Shown: positions 37,612 to 46,521, numbered from the stretch's first letter. The stretch is DNA of 64,000 nucleotides from Anaerofilum hominis (GCF_014287275.1 NZ_JACONZ010000001.1:248001-312000); one strand, 5' to 3'. Notes: generated by a model from the letters alone, not told the origin. Numbers and translations: made by a program.

Positions 37612-38928
37612 TCAGAGCCGGTCGAAGTAGAGGGCGTGCTCCCTGGCGGCGCGGTCCGGGCCCCGCCCGATCTTTTCCGTCTCCGCCCGCTTGAGCGCAA
37701 AGTATTTGTCCCGCGTGGCCTGGGGCACCACCCGGGCCACCAGGGGGCTGCGCTCGGCCAGCCAAAGCGCCTCGTCCAGGCTTGCGGGCAGGGCGGGCAG
37801 GTCCCCGGCCGCGCCCGCTTCATACAGATCGCAGTCGGTGGGCGCAGGCAGTTCCAGCTGTTCCCCGATCCCCTCCAGGCCGGCCTCGATCAGCAGCGCA
37901 AAGGCAAGATAGGGGTTGCAGGCCGGGTCGGGGCTGCGCAGCTCCATGCGGCTGAAGTCCCCCTCTGCGGCCGGGATGCGCACCAGCTGGCTGCGGTTCT
38001 GGCGGGACCAGGTCAGGTAACGCGGCGCTTCGAACAGGCCGAACCGGGCATAAGAGTTTGTGGTGGGGTTGAGGAAAGCGGAGAGCTCCGCCGTGCGCGC
38101 CAGGATGCCCGCGATGAACTGTCTCGCCTCGGGCAAAAAGCCGTCTGCGTCCCCCAGAAAAAGGTTGCGGTCGTCCCGGTTATACAGGCTCATGTTGATA
38201 TGCATGCCGCTGCCGGGGGCGCCGGCCAGCGGCTTTGGCATAAAGCTGGCGTGCAGCCCGTGCTGCGCGGCGATGGCCTTGACCGCCGATTTGAACGTGA
38301 CGACATTGTCGGCTGCCCGCACCGCCGTGCTGTAGCGGAAGTCGATCTCGTTCTGGCCCGGCCCCTGTTCATGGTGGCTGGCCTCCGGTGTGAAGCCCAT
38401 CTCCTCCAGCGCCAGACAGACGTCCCTGCGCACATTTTCGCCCTTGTCCAGGGGCGCGATGTCAAAATATCCGGCCCTGTCCAGCGGGCGGTCGGTGGGC
38501 TCGCCCTCTTCATCCAAGTGAAAGAGGTAAAACTCGCACTCGGGCCCGAATTTGCACACATATCCCCTTTGGGCCGCGCGCGCGGCGGTCTGCCGCAGCA
38601 GCCTGCGGCAATCCCCCTCAAAGGGCGCGCCGCCGGGGCGGCGGATATCGCAGAACAGCCGCACCACCCGCCCGTGGTCCGGCCTCCAGGGCAGCACCGT
38701 GAGGGTGCCGGGGTCGGGCACCAGCAACAGGTCGGACTCCTCCACGTTCATAAACCCGCTGACCGCCGAGGCGTCAAAGGAGATCCCTTTCTCAAAGGCG
38801 CGCGGCAGCTCTGAGGGCTGGATGGCGATATTCTTCTGCACACCGAAAATGTCGCAGAAAGCCAGGCGGATAAATTTGACGTCGTTCTCTCTCACATAAT
38901 TCAGGATATCCTCAGCGCTGTCGTACAT
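37612..38928 (-). CDS. glnA: Glutamine synthetase, type I
   Basis: A 438-residue GSI without an adenylylation-loop insertion, as in Gram-positive GSI-alpha enzymes. The N-terminal beta-grasp domain has FIRLAFCDIFGVQKNIAI. Catalytic-domain motifs are GPECEFYLF, GSGMHINMSLY, NPTTNSYARF and SRQNRSQLVRIP. It condenses glutamate and ammonia. ATG 38928 follows TGGAGGTGCGGT. Its promoter lies about 450 bases upstream, with an attenuator-like leader in between, and it heads the operon with the ANTAR antiterminator and pyrG. Confidence 0.96.
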   Translation of the reverse strand: MYDSAEDILNYVRENDVKFIRLAFCDIFGVQKNIAIQPSELPRAFEKGISFDASAVSGFMNVEESDLLLVPDPGTLTVLPWRPDHGRVVRLFCDIRRPGGAPFEGDCRRLLRQTAARAAQRGYVCKFGPECEFYLFHLDEEGEPTDRPLDRAGYFDIAPLDKGENVRRDVCLALEEMGFTPEASHHEQGPGQNEIDFRYSTAVRAADNVVTFKSAVKAIAAQHGLHASFMPKPLAGAPGSGMHINMSLYNRDDRNLFLGDADGFLPEARQFIAGILARTAELSAFLNPTTNSYARFGLFEAPRYLTWSRQNRSQLVRIPAAEGDFSRMELRSPDPACNPYLAFALLIEAGLEGIGEQLELPAPTDCDLYEAGAAGDLPALPASLDEALWLAERSPLVARVVPQATRDKYFALKRAETEKIGRGPDRAAREHALYFDRL

Positions 38929-39052
38929 ACCGCACCTCCATGATTTTTTCTCAAACGGCCCTGCCGTTTTTCTGCTCCTGTTTCGAACCGCGCGGTCCCT
39001 GCGGGCGGCGTCCGGCCGCTCTGCAGAACCGGGACCAACGGATGCTGTTTCG

Positions 39053-39147
39053 ATCCTCGCTGCTCCTGCAAATGGTGGCAATGCGTGCAGTTGTCGATGA
39101 TAGTATCCGACGAATTTTAATCCTCGCCGCTCCTGCAAACGGCGGCA
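39053..39147. repeat. Pair of 28-bp imperfect direct repeats in the glnA leader
   Basis: Sequences at 39053-39080 and 39120-39147 begin ATCCTCGCYGCTCCTGCAAA and differ at three positions; starts are 67 bases apart. They lie between the glnA terminator-like hairpin and glnA, in a gene-free stretch (38929-39300) where I otherwise see nothing. Confidence 0.7.
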
Positions 39148-39304
39148 GGTCCACGGCTTGGCAAGCGCCCTTTCGAACCCGCTTCGGTCCGGCCGCCGCA
39201 CGTTTTTCAACCCGCTCACCCGCGCAGCACTTCTCCCTTACCCTCCGCGCCGCTGCCGGAGGGGTTCGCCCGCCGGGGCCGGCCAGAACCCAAAAGTGAA
39301 AGCC

Positions 39305-39374
39305 AAAAAAATCAAGGGGTCCCGCCAAAGAGTCCCCCGCACCCGCGCGGCGACCCTGACGGACCCCTTTGTCC
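39305..39374 (-). promoter_or_regulatory. glnA: glnA leader: hexaloop hairpin overlapping an intrinsic terminator
   Basis: On the minus strand, just after the promoter, GGAC (39374-39371) and GTCC (39364-39361) enclose a six-base loop AAAGGG. The terminator arm AAGGGGTCC (39369-39361) pairs with GGACCCCTT (39322-39314) and is followed by seven T residues (39311-39305). The two structures cannot coexist. ANTAR proteins bind hairpins with hexanucleotide loops having A at position 1 and G at position 4, as here, and such binding would free transcription of glnA, the ANTAR gene and pyrG. Confidence 0.75.
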
Positions 39375-39382
39375 ACCGCCCG

Positions 39383-39412
39383 ATTATACAATAGCGCACC
39401 GGCCCCTGTCAA
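39383..39412 (-). promoter_or_regulatory. glnA: Promoter of the glnA operon
   Basis: Minus strand: TTGACA (39412-39407), 18-bp spacer, TATAAT (39388-39383), both consensus hexamers. The start site near 39376 places the hexaloop hairpin at the very 5' end of the transcript. The -35 elements of this and the plus-strand promoter are about 40 bp apart and diverge. Confidence 0.9.
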
Positions 39413-39452
39413 CGAAAAACGCAAAATTTTTACCTGTTTTTGGAGATACCGC

Positions 39453-39482
39453 TTGACAAACCGCGGCGTGCAGGCATATAAT
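39453..39482 (+). promoter_or_regulatory. glnN: Promoter of the type III glutamine synthetase gene
   Basis: TTGACA (39453-39458), 18-bp spacer and TATAAT (39477-39482), both consensus. Expected start near 39489, a few bases before the attenuator hairpin. Confidence 0.9.
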
Positions 39483-39493
39483 GCGGCCTATAG

Positions 39494-39538
39494 ACAGCAA
39501 AGGCGCTGTGGACATTTTGTCCACGGCGCCTTTCTTTT
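39494..39538 (+). promoter_or_regulatory. glnN: glnN leader: hexaloop hairpin overlapping an intrinsic terminator
   Basis: ACAGC (39494-39498) and GCTGT (39505-39509) enclose a six-base loop AAAGGC. The terminator arm AGGCGCtGTGGACA (39501-39514) pairs with TGTCCACgGCGCCT (39518-39531), followed by TTCTTTT. The small hairpin and the terminator share bases 39501-39509 and exclude each other. The layout is the same as in the glnA leader and the loop starts AAAGG in both. The leader is only about 75 bases long. Confidence 0.75.
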
Positions 39539-39564
39539 ATGTCGATCGAGGGAGGATGAGAGAA

Positions 39565-41658
39565 GTGAACAGCGTAACGGAGATCTTTGGAAGCATGGTC
39601 TTTAACGAGCACGTGATGAAAGAGCGCCTGCCCGCCGAGACCTATGCGGCCCTCAAGCGCACCATCGAGCAGGGGCGCAGCCTGGACCGCGGCATTGCCG
39701 ACGTGGTGGCCAACGCCATGAAAGACTGGGCCATCGAGAAAGGCGCCACCCATTTCACCCACTGGTTCCAGCCCATGACCGGCGTCACGGCGGAAAAACA
39801 CGACAGCTTTCTCTGCCCGCAAAAAGACGGCACCGCCATCATGCGCTTTTCCGGCAAGGAGCTGATCCGCGGCGAGCCGGACGCCTCCAGCTTCCCCTCC
39901 GGCGGGCTGCGCGCCACCTTTGAGGCCCGCGGCTACACTGCCTGGGACGCCACCTCTTTTGCCTTTATCAAAGACGGGACGCTGTGCATCCCCACCGCTT
40001 TCTGCTCTTACGGCGGGGAGGCGCTGGACAAAAAGACGCCCCTGCTGCGCAGCATGGAGCTGCTGAACCGCCAGGCCCTGCGCATCCTGCGGCTGTTCGG
40101 CGACACCCAGACGGCAAAGGTGAACACCACCGTCGGCCCCGAGCAGGAATATTTCCTTGTGGACCGCGAGCTGTACGAGCAGCGCCGCGACCTGATCTAT
40201 TGCGGGCGCACCCTGTTCGGCGCAAAGCCGCCCAAGGGACAGGAGCTGGATGACCACTATTTCGGCAACCTCAAGCCGCGGGTCGCGCAGTTCATGCACG
40301 ACCTGGATCAGGAGCTGTGGCGTCTGGGCATCTTCGCCAAGACCGAGCACAACGAGGTGGCCCCGGCCCAGCACGAGCTGGCCCCCATCTTCACCACCAC
40401 GAATATCGCCACCGACCACAACCAGCTCACCATGGAACTGATGCAGAAAGTGGCGGCGCGCCACGGTCTTGTGTGCCTGCTGCATGAAAAGCCCTTTGCG
40501 GGCGTGAACGGCAGCGGCAAGCACAACAACTGGTCCATCTCCACCGACCGGGGCGTCAACCTGCTCGAGCCCGGCGACAGCCCCCGCGAAAACGCCCAGT
40601 TCCTGCTTTTCCTCGCGGCGGTGATCAAGGGCGTAGACGAATATCAGGACCTGCTGCGCATCTCGGTGGCCTCGGCGGGCAACGACCACCGTCTGGGCGC
40701 CAACGAGGCGCCGCCCGCCATCGTCTCGATGTTTGTGGGGGACGACCTGGACGAGGTGCTGCGCGCCATTGAGACCGGCGCCGACTGCGGCCCCCACGAC
40801 AAGGTGGAAATGCGCATCGGGGTGCACACCCTGCCCCATTTTACCCGCGACAACACCGACCGCAACCGCACTTCCCCGTTTGCCTTTACGGGCAATAAAT
40901 TCGAGTTCCGCATGGTGGGCTCGGCGCAGTCCATCGCCGACTGCAACACGGTGCTCAACACCATCGTCGCCGAAGAGCTGTCCGGCTTTGCCGACCAGCT
41001 GGAGGAGGCGGACGACTTTGAGGCCGCCCTCAACGATCTGGTGCGCCGCACCATCGCCGCGCACCGACGCATCATCTTCAACGGCAACAACTACGCCCGC
41101 GAATGGGTGGAGGAGGCGCGGGAGCGCGGCCTGCTGAACCTGAAGACCACCGCCGACGCCCTGCCTCATCTTGTCAGCGAAAAAAACATCGCTCTGTTCG
41201 CAAAAAACAGAATTTTTACCGAGGCTGAACTGCGCTCGCGCTATGAGGTCCTGCTGGAGGGCTATTGCAAGACCCTGCACATCGAGGCGCTGACCATGCT
41301 GGAGATGGCACGCAAGGACATCCTGCCCGCCGTGCTGCGCTACACGCAGGCCCTGGCCGACACGGCTCTCAAAAAAAAGCAGCTCTGCCCGGCCCTGAGC
41401 TGCGGCGTGGAGGAAGAGCTCGCCGGCAGGCTGTCCACCCTTGCCGGCTGCCTGTACGACGGCGCGGCGGGGCTGGAGGCCCGGCTGCTGGCCGCAAAGG
41501 AGTGCGGGGACAGCAGGGCGCAGGCCGATCATTACAAGGAGACCGTCTTTCCTTCCATGCAGGGGCTGCGGGCTGTCGCGGATGAACTGGAGGGGCTGGT
41601 GGCCAAAGAATTCTGGCCTTATCCCACCTACGGCGAGCTGCTGTTCAGCGTGCGCTGA
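39565..41658 (+). CDS. glnN: Glutamine synthetase, type III
   Basis: A 697-residue GSIII, a family of about 700 residues unlike GSI. Diagnostic stretches are [72 protein letters not shown] and [20 protein letters not shown] 39565 is chosen because GGAGG ends nine bases before it; an ATG nine bases upstream is too close to the same ribosome-binding site. It is divergent from glnA. Having both GSI and GSIII is common in Clostridia and Bacteroidetes. It appears to be a single-gene transcript under its own leader control. Confidence 0.96.
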   Translation: MNSVTEIFGSMVFNEHVMKERLPAETYAALKRTIEQGRSLDRGIADVVANAMKDWAIEKGATHFTHWFQPMTGVTAEKHDSFLCPQKDGTAIMRFSGKELIRGEPDASSFPSGGLRATFEARGYTAWDATSFAFIKDGTLCIPTAFCSYGGEALDKKTPLLRSMELLNRQALRILRLFGDTQTAKVNTTVGPEQEYFLVDRELYEQRRDLIYCGRTLFGAKPPKGQELDDHYFGNLKPRVAQFMHDLDQELWRLGIFAKTEHNEVAPAQHELAPIFTTTNIATDHNQLTMELMQKVAARHGLVCLLHEKPFAGVNGSGKHNNWSISTDRGVNLLEPGDSPRENAQFLLFLAAVIKGVDEYQDLLRISVASAGNDHRLGANEAPPAIVSMFVGDDLDEVLRAIETGADCGPHDKVEMRIGVHTLPHFTRDNTDRNRTSPFAFTGNKFEFRMVGSAQSIADCNTVLNTIVAEELSGFADQLEEADDFEAALNDLVRRTIAAHRRIIFNGNNYAREWVEEARERGLLNLKTTADALPHLVSEKNIALFAKNRIFTEAELRSRYEVLLEGYCKTLHIEALTMLEMARKDILPAVLRYTQALADTALKKKQLCPALSCGVEEELAGRLSTLAGCLYDGAAGLEARLLAAKECGDSRAQADHYKETVFPSMQGLRAVADELEGLVAKEFWPYPTYGELLFSVR

Positions 41659-41709
41659 GGCCCGCGCCAAAAATCCCCTAAATTTCATGCCTGCGGAACG
41701 TTTTGCGAC

Positions 41710-41739
41710 TTGACCCTGATGGCAGTTCTATTATATAAT
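41710..41739 (+). promoter_or_regulatory. Promoter of the hydrogenase operon
   Basis: TTGACC (41710-41715), 18-bp spacer, TATAAT (41734-41739). The expected start is near 41746, inside the palindrome that follows. Confidence 0.85.
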
Positions 41740-41765
41740 AGGTATGTTAAATAGTTAACATACCT
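41740..41765. promoter_or_regulatory. Rex-like operator
   Basis: A perfect palindrome AGGTATGTTAA-atag-TTAACATACCT with 11-bp arms begins directly after the -10 element. Its centre TGTTAA-nnnn-TTAACA matches the Rex consensus TTGTTAANNNNTTAACAA. Rex is the NADH/NAD+-sensing repressor of fermentation and hydrogen genes in Firmicutes. Eight T residues follow, so a terminator-like role in antisense or read-through transcripts is also possible. Confidence 0.75.
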
Positions 41766-41823
41766 ATTTTTTTTGCTCTTTTTTGTCTAAAGTACCCAAA
41801 AATCACGAAAGAAGGGGTTAGTT

Positions 41824-42069
41824 ATGAATATTTATATCTGCGTGGGGAGCTCCTGCCATCTCAAGGGCTCTTACAACATCATCAATCTGATGAAAGAGGC
41901 TCTGGAAAAAAACAGCCTCTCCGACAAGGTCAACGTCTCGGCCGCGTTCTGTCTGGGCCGCTGCACCGACGGCGTGACCATCAAGGTGGATGACGAGATC
42001 ATCACCGGCGTCTCGCCCGACAATTTCAACGATATCTTTGACAAATATGTCCTGAAGGGGAATCTGTAA
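41824..42069 (+). CDS. Thioredoxin-like [2Fe-2S] ferredoxin
   Basis: An 81-residue protein with Cys at 6, 11, 43 and 47 (CVGSSC and CLGRC), the arrangement of thioredoxin-like [2Fe-2S] ferredoxins related to NuoE/HydC-type subunits. It probably shuttles electrons for the neighbouring hydrogenase proteins. Its TAA is directly followed by the ATG of the next gene, so the two are co-translated. It is the first gene after the Rex-like operator. Confidence 0.88.
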   Translation: MNIYICVGSSCHLKGSYNIINLMKEALEKNSLSDKVNVSAAFCLGRCTDGVTIKVDDEIITGVSPDNFNDIFDKYVLKGNL

Positions 42070-43734
42070 ATGAGCGACTTTCTGGGGCTGAAAAAGTCCA
42101 ACTGCAAAAACTGCTATAAGTGCATTCGCCACTGCCCGGTCAAAAGCATCAAATTTGCAGACGACCAGGCGAACATCGTGTCGAACGAATGTATCCTGTG
42201 CGGCGAATGCTTTGTCAACTGCCCGCAGAACGCCAAGGTCATCCGGGACGACCTGCCGCAGGTGAAAGAACTGATCGCCTCCGGCCGGCCGGTCATCGCC
42301 AGCGTCGCCCCCTCGTTCATCTCTGAATTCGGGGCCACCAACTTCAGCCAGGTCAAGCGGGTGCTGCAAAAGCTGGGCTTTGCCTCGGCCGAGGAGACCG
42401 CCATCGGCGCCGGCATCGTCAAAAACCGCTATCAGGAAATGATCGCAGACGGGCAGCACCCGCTGATCATCTCCTCCTGCTGCCACACCATCAACACCCT
42501 GATCCAGAAATATTATCCCGGCGCGCTGCCCTATCTGGCCGACGTGCTCTCGCCCATGCTGGCCCACTGCCAGCTGATCAAAGAGCAGAACCCCGGCGCG
42601 GCGACAGTCTTTATCGGCCCCTGCATCTCCAAAAAAGAGGAGGCCAGCATTTACGGCATCTGCGACGTGGTGCTCACCTTTGAGGACCTGGAGAGCTGGA
42701 TGACCGAAGAGCATCTCGTCATCGAGCCCGACCCCGCCGACGAGAGCGGCAAGCGCCCGCGCTTTTTCCCCATCCCCGGCGGCATCATCGCCAGCATGGA
42801 TACGGCCGACACCGGCTACAGCTATATCGCCATCGACGGCGTGGAAAACTGCAAGGCGGCGCTCAAGGAGATCGAGGCCGGCGGCCTCAGCGGCTGCTTT
42901 GTGGAGATGAACGCCTGCGAGGGAGGCTGCATCAACGGACCCGCCACCACGACGCGTCACCAGCGCAGCATTGCGGGCGCGGTCAAGGTGCGCTCGTTTG
43001 CCGGCAAAGAAGAATTTGACGCCGAACTGAAAGCCCCGCTGGAGAAAAAGATGGACTACATAGGCGTGCGCGCCCAGATCCCGGGCGAAGCGGCCATCAA
43101 GGAGATCCTGTCCAAAATGGGCAAGACCAGCCCGGAAAAAGAGCTCAACTGCGGCAGCTGCGGCTACAACACCTGCCGCGAAAAGGCCATCGCCGTCTAT
43201 CAGGGCAAGGCCGACCTGTCGATGTGTCTGCCGTTTTTGAAAGAGAAAGCGGAGAGCTTTTCCGACAAGATCATCAGCAACACGCCCAACGCCATCTTCG
43301 TGCTGGATGAAGATCTGAACATCCAGCAGATCAACCAGGCGGCGCTGAGTCTGTTCAACATCCCCGCCGGCGCCGACCTCAAGGGCACGCCGCTGGTGCG
43401 CATCCTCAACCCCACCGACTACCTCAACACCATGGTCACCGGCAGGAACGTGCTGGACAAAAAGTACTATCTTGCCGAGTACAAAAAATATGTGGCCGAG
43501 ACCATCATCTACGACAAGGAATACCACATGATCTTCAGCATCATGCGGGACATCACCGACGCGGAGACCAAGGCCTCGCAGGAGGACGATCTGCGCCGCG
43601 AAACGGCCGAGATCACCGACCAGGTCATCGAAAAGCAGATGCGGGTCGTGCAGGAGATCGCATCCCTTCTGGGTGAGACGACAGCCGAGACCAAGATCGC
43701 GCTGACAAAGCTCAAATCGACGATCCAGAAATAG
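42070..43734 (+). CDS. Sensory-type [FeFe] hydrogenase with PAS domain (group C-like, HydS)
   Basis: A 554-residue protein. Two [4Fe-4S] motifs are at C12/15/18/22 and C41/44/47/51. The H-cluster domain has SSCCHT (C137, C138), GPCISKKEE (C185) and ACEGGCINGP (C283, C287); the usual TSCCP and GGGQ forms are modified. An additional Fe-S motif has C361, C364, C369 and C386, and a PAS domain starts near residue 400 (TPNAIFVLDEDLNIQQINQA). A C-terminal coiled region follows. Group C hydrogenases with PAS domains are thought to sense H2 or redox and to signal. It sits directly before a SpoIIE-type phosphatase, the usual partner. Confidence 0.88.
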   Translation: MSDFLGLKKSNCKNCYKCIRHCPVKSIKFADDQANIVSNECILCGECFVNCPQNAKVIRDDLPQVKELIASGRPVIASVAPSFISEFGATNFSQVKRVLQKLGFASAEETAIGAGIVKNRYQEMIADGQHPLIISSCCHTINTLIQKYYPGALPYLADVLSPMLAHCQLIKEQNPGAATVFIGPCISKKEEASIYGICDVVLTFEDLESWMTEEHLVIEPDPADESGKRPRFFPIPGGIIASMDTADTGYSYIAIDGVENCKAALKEIEAGGLSGCFVEMNACEGGCINGPATTTRHQRSIAGAVKVRSFAGKEEFDAELKAPLEKKMDYIGVRAQIPGEAAIKEILSKMGKTSPEKELNCGSCGYNTCREKAIAVYQGKADLSMCLPFLKEKAESFSDKIISNTPNAIFVLDEDLNIQQINQAALSLFNIPAGADLKGTPLVRILNPTDYLNTMVTGRNVLDKKYYLAEYKKYVAETIIYDKEYHMIFSIMRDITDAETKASQEDDLRRETAEITDQVIEKQMRVVQEIASLLGETTAETKIALTKLKSTIQK

Positions 43735-43745
43735 GGAGGCTGCAT

Positions 43746-44918
43746 ATGAACAACCTGTGGACCGACACCGGCTACGTCAGCATCAACAAAAACGGCGAGC
43801 AGCTGTGCGGTGACAAGGTGGAGATCATCGGCACGGCGGACGACTGCCTGACCCTTGTCCTGGCGGACGGCCTGGGCAGCGGCGTCAAGGCAAACATCCT
43901 CTCCACCCTGACCTCCAAGATCCTGTGTACGATGATCGATGCGGGCATGTCCATCGAGGACTGTGTGGACACCATCGTCAAGACCCTGCCCGTCTGCCAG
44001 GTGCGCAAGGTCGCTTACAGCACTTTCACCATCATCCACATCGAGCACAACGACACCGCACGCATCATCCAGTTCGACAACCCCAACGTCATCTTTCTGC
44101 GGGACGGCAAAAGCGTGGACTACCCCATCGTCAGCCGGATGATCGGCGACAAGACGGTACTGGAAAGCACCGTCTCGCTGCAGCTGGACGATACCTTTAT
44201 CGCCATGAGCGACGGCGCCATCTACGCCGGTGTGGGCAAAACACTCAACTTTGGCTGGCAGCGCGAGAATATCGTCGACTTTTCGGAGGCCATTTTCGAC
44301 TGGTCGATGTCCGCCAAGACCATCTCCACCATGATCGTGGACGAGTGCAACAGCCTGTATGAGGGCGAGCCGGGGGACGACACCACCATTGCCTGCGTCA
44401 AGATCAAAAAGCGTAACCCGGTCAATCTGATGATCGGGCCGCCTTCGGACCCCAAGGACGTAAACATGATGATGAACCTCTTCTTCTCCAAAGAGGGCGC
44501 AAAGATCGTCTGCGGCGGCACCACCAGCACCCTGGCGGCCCAGTTCCTGGGCAAGCCGGTCAACACCAGCATCGACTACTGCGACCCCGAGATCCCCCCC
44601 ATCGCCTATGTGGAGGGCATCGATCTGGTGACCGAGGGCGTCATCACCATCAGCCGCGTGGTGGAGTACGCAAAAGCCTATCTTTCCAGCAATGACATCT
44701 CGGCGCCCTGGGCCAACCGCAAGGACGGCGCCGCCCAGATCGCCCAGATGCTGTTTGAAAAAGCCACCGACATCAACTTCTTTGTCGGCAAGGCCATCAA
44801 CCCCGCGCACCAGAACCCCAACCTGCCCATCAATTTCGGCATCAAGATCCGCCTGATCCAGGAACTGGCCGAGTGTCTTGAAAAAATGGGCAAGCACATC
44901 AAGGTCAGCTATTTCTGA
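43746..44918 (+). CDS. SpoIIE-family (PP2C-like) serine phosphatase
   Basis: A 390-residue protein. The N-terminal domain has the PP2C/SpoIIE metal motifs LVLADGLGSGVKAN and FIAMSDGAIYAG, with GEPGDDTTIACVKI closing the domain at about residue 225. A C-terminal region of about 160 residues contains GAKIVCGGTTSTLAAQFLGK and is commonly found in phosphatases linked to HydS. It has a GGGAGG ribosome-binding site. Being 11 bases downstream of the PAS hydrogenase gene, it probably relays the H2/redox signal; its target protein is not visible here. Confidence 0.9.
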   Translation: MNNLWTDTGYVSINKNGEQLCGDKVEIIGTADDCLTLVLADGLGSGVKANILSTLTSKILCTMIDAGMSIEDCVDTIVKTLPVCQVRKVAYSTFTIIHIEHNDTARIIQFDNPNVIFLRDGKSVDYPIVSRMIGDKTVLESTVSLQLDDTFIAMSDGAIYAGVGKTLNFGWQRENIVDFSEAIFDWSMSAKTISTMIVDECNSLYEGEPGDDTTIACVKIKKRNPVNLMIGPPSDPKDVNMMMNLFFSKEGAKIVCGGTTSTLAAQFLGKPVNTSIDYCDPEIPPIAYVEGIDLVTEGVITISRVVEYAKAYLSSNDISAPWANRKDGAAQIAQMLFEKATDINFFVGKAINPAHQNPNLPINFGIKIRLIQELAECLEKMGKHIKVSYF

Positions 44919-44992
44919 TAAACAGGAGCCGCGCTGCGCCCTGCCGGACCCAAAGCGCGCCGCGGCGTTCAGGAGAGGAAGGAATCTGCAAC

Positions 44993-46444
44993 GTGAATGG
45001 AAGAATTTTTGACACCCGCGTCCAGTGGCTGAAGTACAAGGTCCTCAAAGAGGTCGCCAAGCACGCCTATGCCGACACCCTGCAGGACGCCTACCGGGAG
45101 ATCCCCAAGGCCATCATCCCGGACGGCGCCAAAGCGACCATGCGCTGCTGCATCTACAAAGAGCGCGCGGTGCTGGGCGAGCGCGTGCACAGCGCTCTGG
45201 GCGGCGACCCGGAAAACCCGAACGTGATCCAGGTGCTGGACATCGCCTGCGACGAGTGCCCCGTGAGCGGCTACACGGTGGGCCCCGACTGCCGCGGCTG
45301 TATCGCCCACCGCTGCGAAGAGGTCTGCCCGCGCGGGGCGATCACCGTCGAGGGCCAGCACGCCCAGATCGATCACTCCAAATGTGTGGGCTGCGGCAAG
45401 TGCGCGTCGGTGTGCCCGTACAACGCCATCAGCAAGCACACCCGCCCCTGCGAAAACGCCTGCAAGGTGAACGCCATCCACATGAACGAGGAGAAAAAAG
45501 CCGAGATCGACAACGGCAAGTGCATCTCCTGCGGCTCCTGCGTGTACATGTGCCCGTTTGGGGCCATCGTGGACCGCAGCTTTATCGTGGACGTCATCAA
45601 GCTGCTGCGCGCCAGCAAAAACAACCGCAATTATAAGGTGTATGCGGTGGTCGCCCCCTCGGTGTCCAGCCAGTTCAATTACGCCAAGCTGGGGCAGGTC
45701 ATCTCGGGGCTGAAAACGCTGGGCTTTTACAATGTGATCGAGGCGGCCCTCGGCGCGGACATGGTCTCGCTGTCCGAAAGCCGCGAGCTGGCGGAGCGCG
45801 GCTTCCTGACCAGCTCCTGCTGCCCGGCGTTTGTCGATTACATCAAAAAGAATTTCCCCGCCATGACCGACAAGATCTCCTCGAACCTCTCCCCCATGGG
45901 CGCGGTGGGCAAATTTGTCAAGGCGACCGATCCCGAAGCCAAAGTTGTCTTTATCGGCCCCTGCACCGCCAAAAAGATGGAGTTCCAGCTGCCGGAAGTC
46001 AGCCCCTATGTGGACGGCGTGCTCACCTTTGAAGAGCTGCACGCCCTGTTTGAGGCCTGCGAGATCGACCTGACCGCGCTGGAAGAGGACGTGCTGGACA
46101 ACGCCTCTTACTACGGGCGCATCTTTGCGCGCAGCGGCGGTCTGTCCGACGCTGTGGCCCAGGCATTCCGCGAGCAGGACATCAAGGACTTTGAGGCAAA
46201 GCCGGTGGTCTGCAACGGCATTGAGGAGTGCAAGCTGGCGCTGCTCAAAGCCAGCCGCAACCTGCTGCCCGGCAACTTTATTGAGGGCATGGCCTGCATC
46301 AACGGCTGCATCGGCGGCGCGGGCTGCCTGACACACGGCCCCAAGGACAAAAACGAGGTGGACGAATACGGCCGTCTGGCGCTGGAAAAGACCATTGAGA
46401 GCGCGGCGGGCATCACCTTCGGCGTCAGCCCGGAAAAGGAATAA
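44993..46444 (+). CDS. [FeFe] hydrogenase, group B
   Basis: A 483-residue [FeFe] hydrogenase. Cys-rich N-terminal motifs (CDECP, CRGCIAHRCEEVCP) are followed by two [4Fe-4S] ferredoxin motifs (CVGCGKCASVCP and CISCGSCVYMCP). The H-cluster motifs are TSSCCPAF, GPCTAKKME and MACINGCIGGAG. The domain order matches group B hydrogenases of anaerobic Clostridia, which probably use ferredoxin. The start is GTG 44993, with AGGAAGG upstream. It is the last gene of the operon, 74 bases after the phosphatase and followed by a strong terminator. Confidence 0.93.
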   Translation: MNGRIFDTRVQWLKYKVLKEVAKHAYADTLQDAYREIPKAIIPDGAKATMRCCIYKERAVLGERVHSALGGDPENPNVIQVLDIACDECPVSGYTVGPDCRGCIAHRCEEVCPRGAITVEGQHAQIDHSKCVGCGKCASVCPYNAISKHTRPCENACKVNAIHMNEEKKAEIDNGKCISCGSCVYMCPFGAIVDRSFIVDVIKLLRASKNNRNYKVYAVVAPSVSSQFNYAKLGQVISGLKTLGFYNVIEAALGADMVSLSESRELAERGFLTSSCCPAFVDYIKKNFPAMTDKISSNLSPMGAVGKFVKATDPEAKVVFIGPCTAKKMEFQLPEVSPYVDGVLTFEELHALFEACEIDLTALEEDVLDNASYYGRIFARSGGLSDAVAQAFREQDIKDFEAKPVVCNGIEECKLALLKASRNLLPGNFIEGMACINGCIGGAGCLTHGPKDKNEVDEYGRLALEKTIESAAGITFGVSPEKE

Positions 46445-46460
46445 GACCTACAAAAAAACT

Positions 46461-46504
46461 GTGCGTCCCCCGGCGGCGTCCGCCGCCCGGAGGGGCGCAC
46501 TTTT
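46461..46504 (+). terminator. Terminator of the hydrogenase operon
   Basis: GTGCGTCCC (46461-46469) pairs with GGGGCGCAC (46492-46500), with an inner CGGCGG/CCGCCG stem, then TTTT. It lies 18 bases before the xpt start, so xpt needs read-through or a promoter I cannot identify. Confidence 0.8.
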
Positions 46505-46521
46505 ACTACGGGAGTGCTTTT

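Noticed and set aside
39053..39147. CRISPR array suggested by the 28-bp repeats.
   Set aside because: Only two copies, with mismatches, no third repeat and no cas gene in the window.
46445..46521. Possible purine riboswitch before xpt.
   Set aside because: The conserved aptamer bases are absent; the hairpin there is a terminator of the hydrogenase operon.
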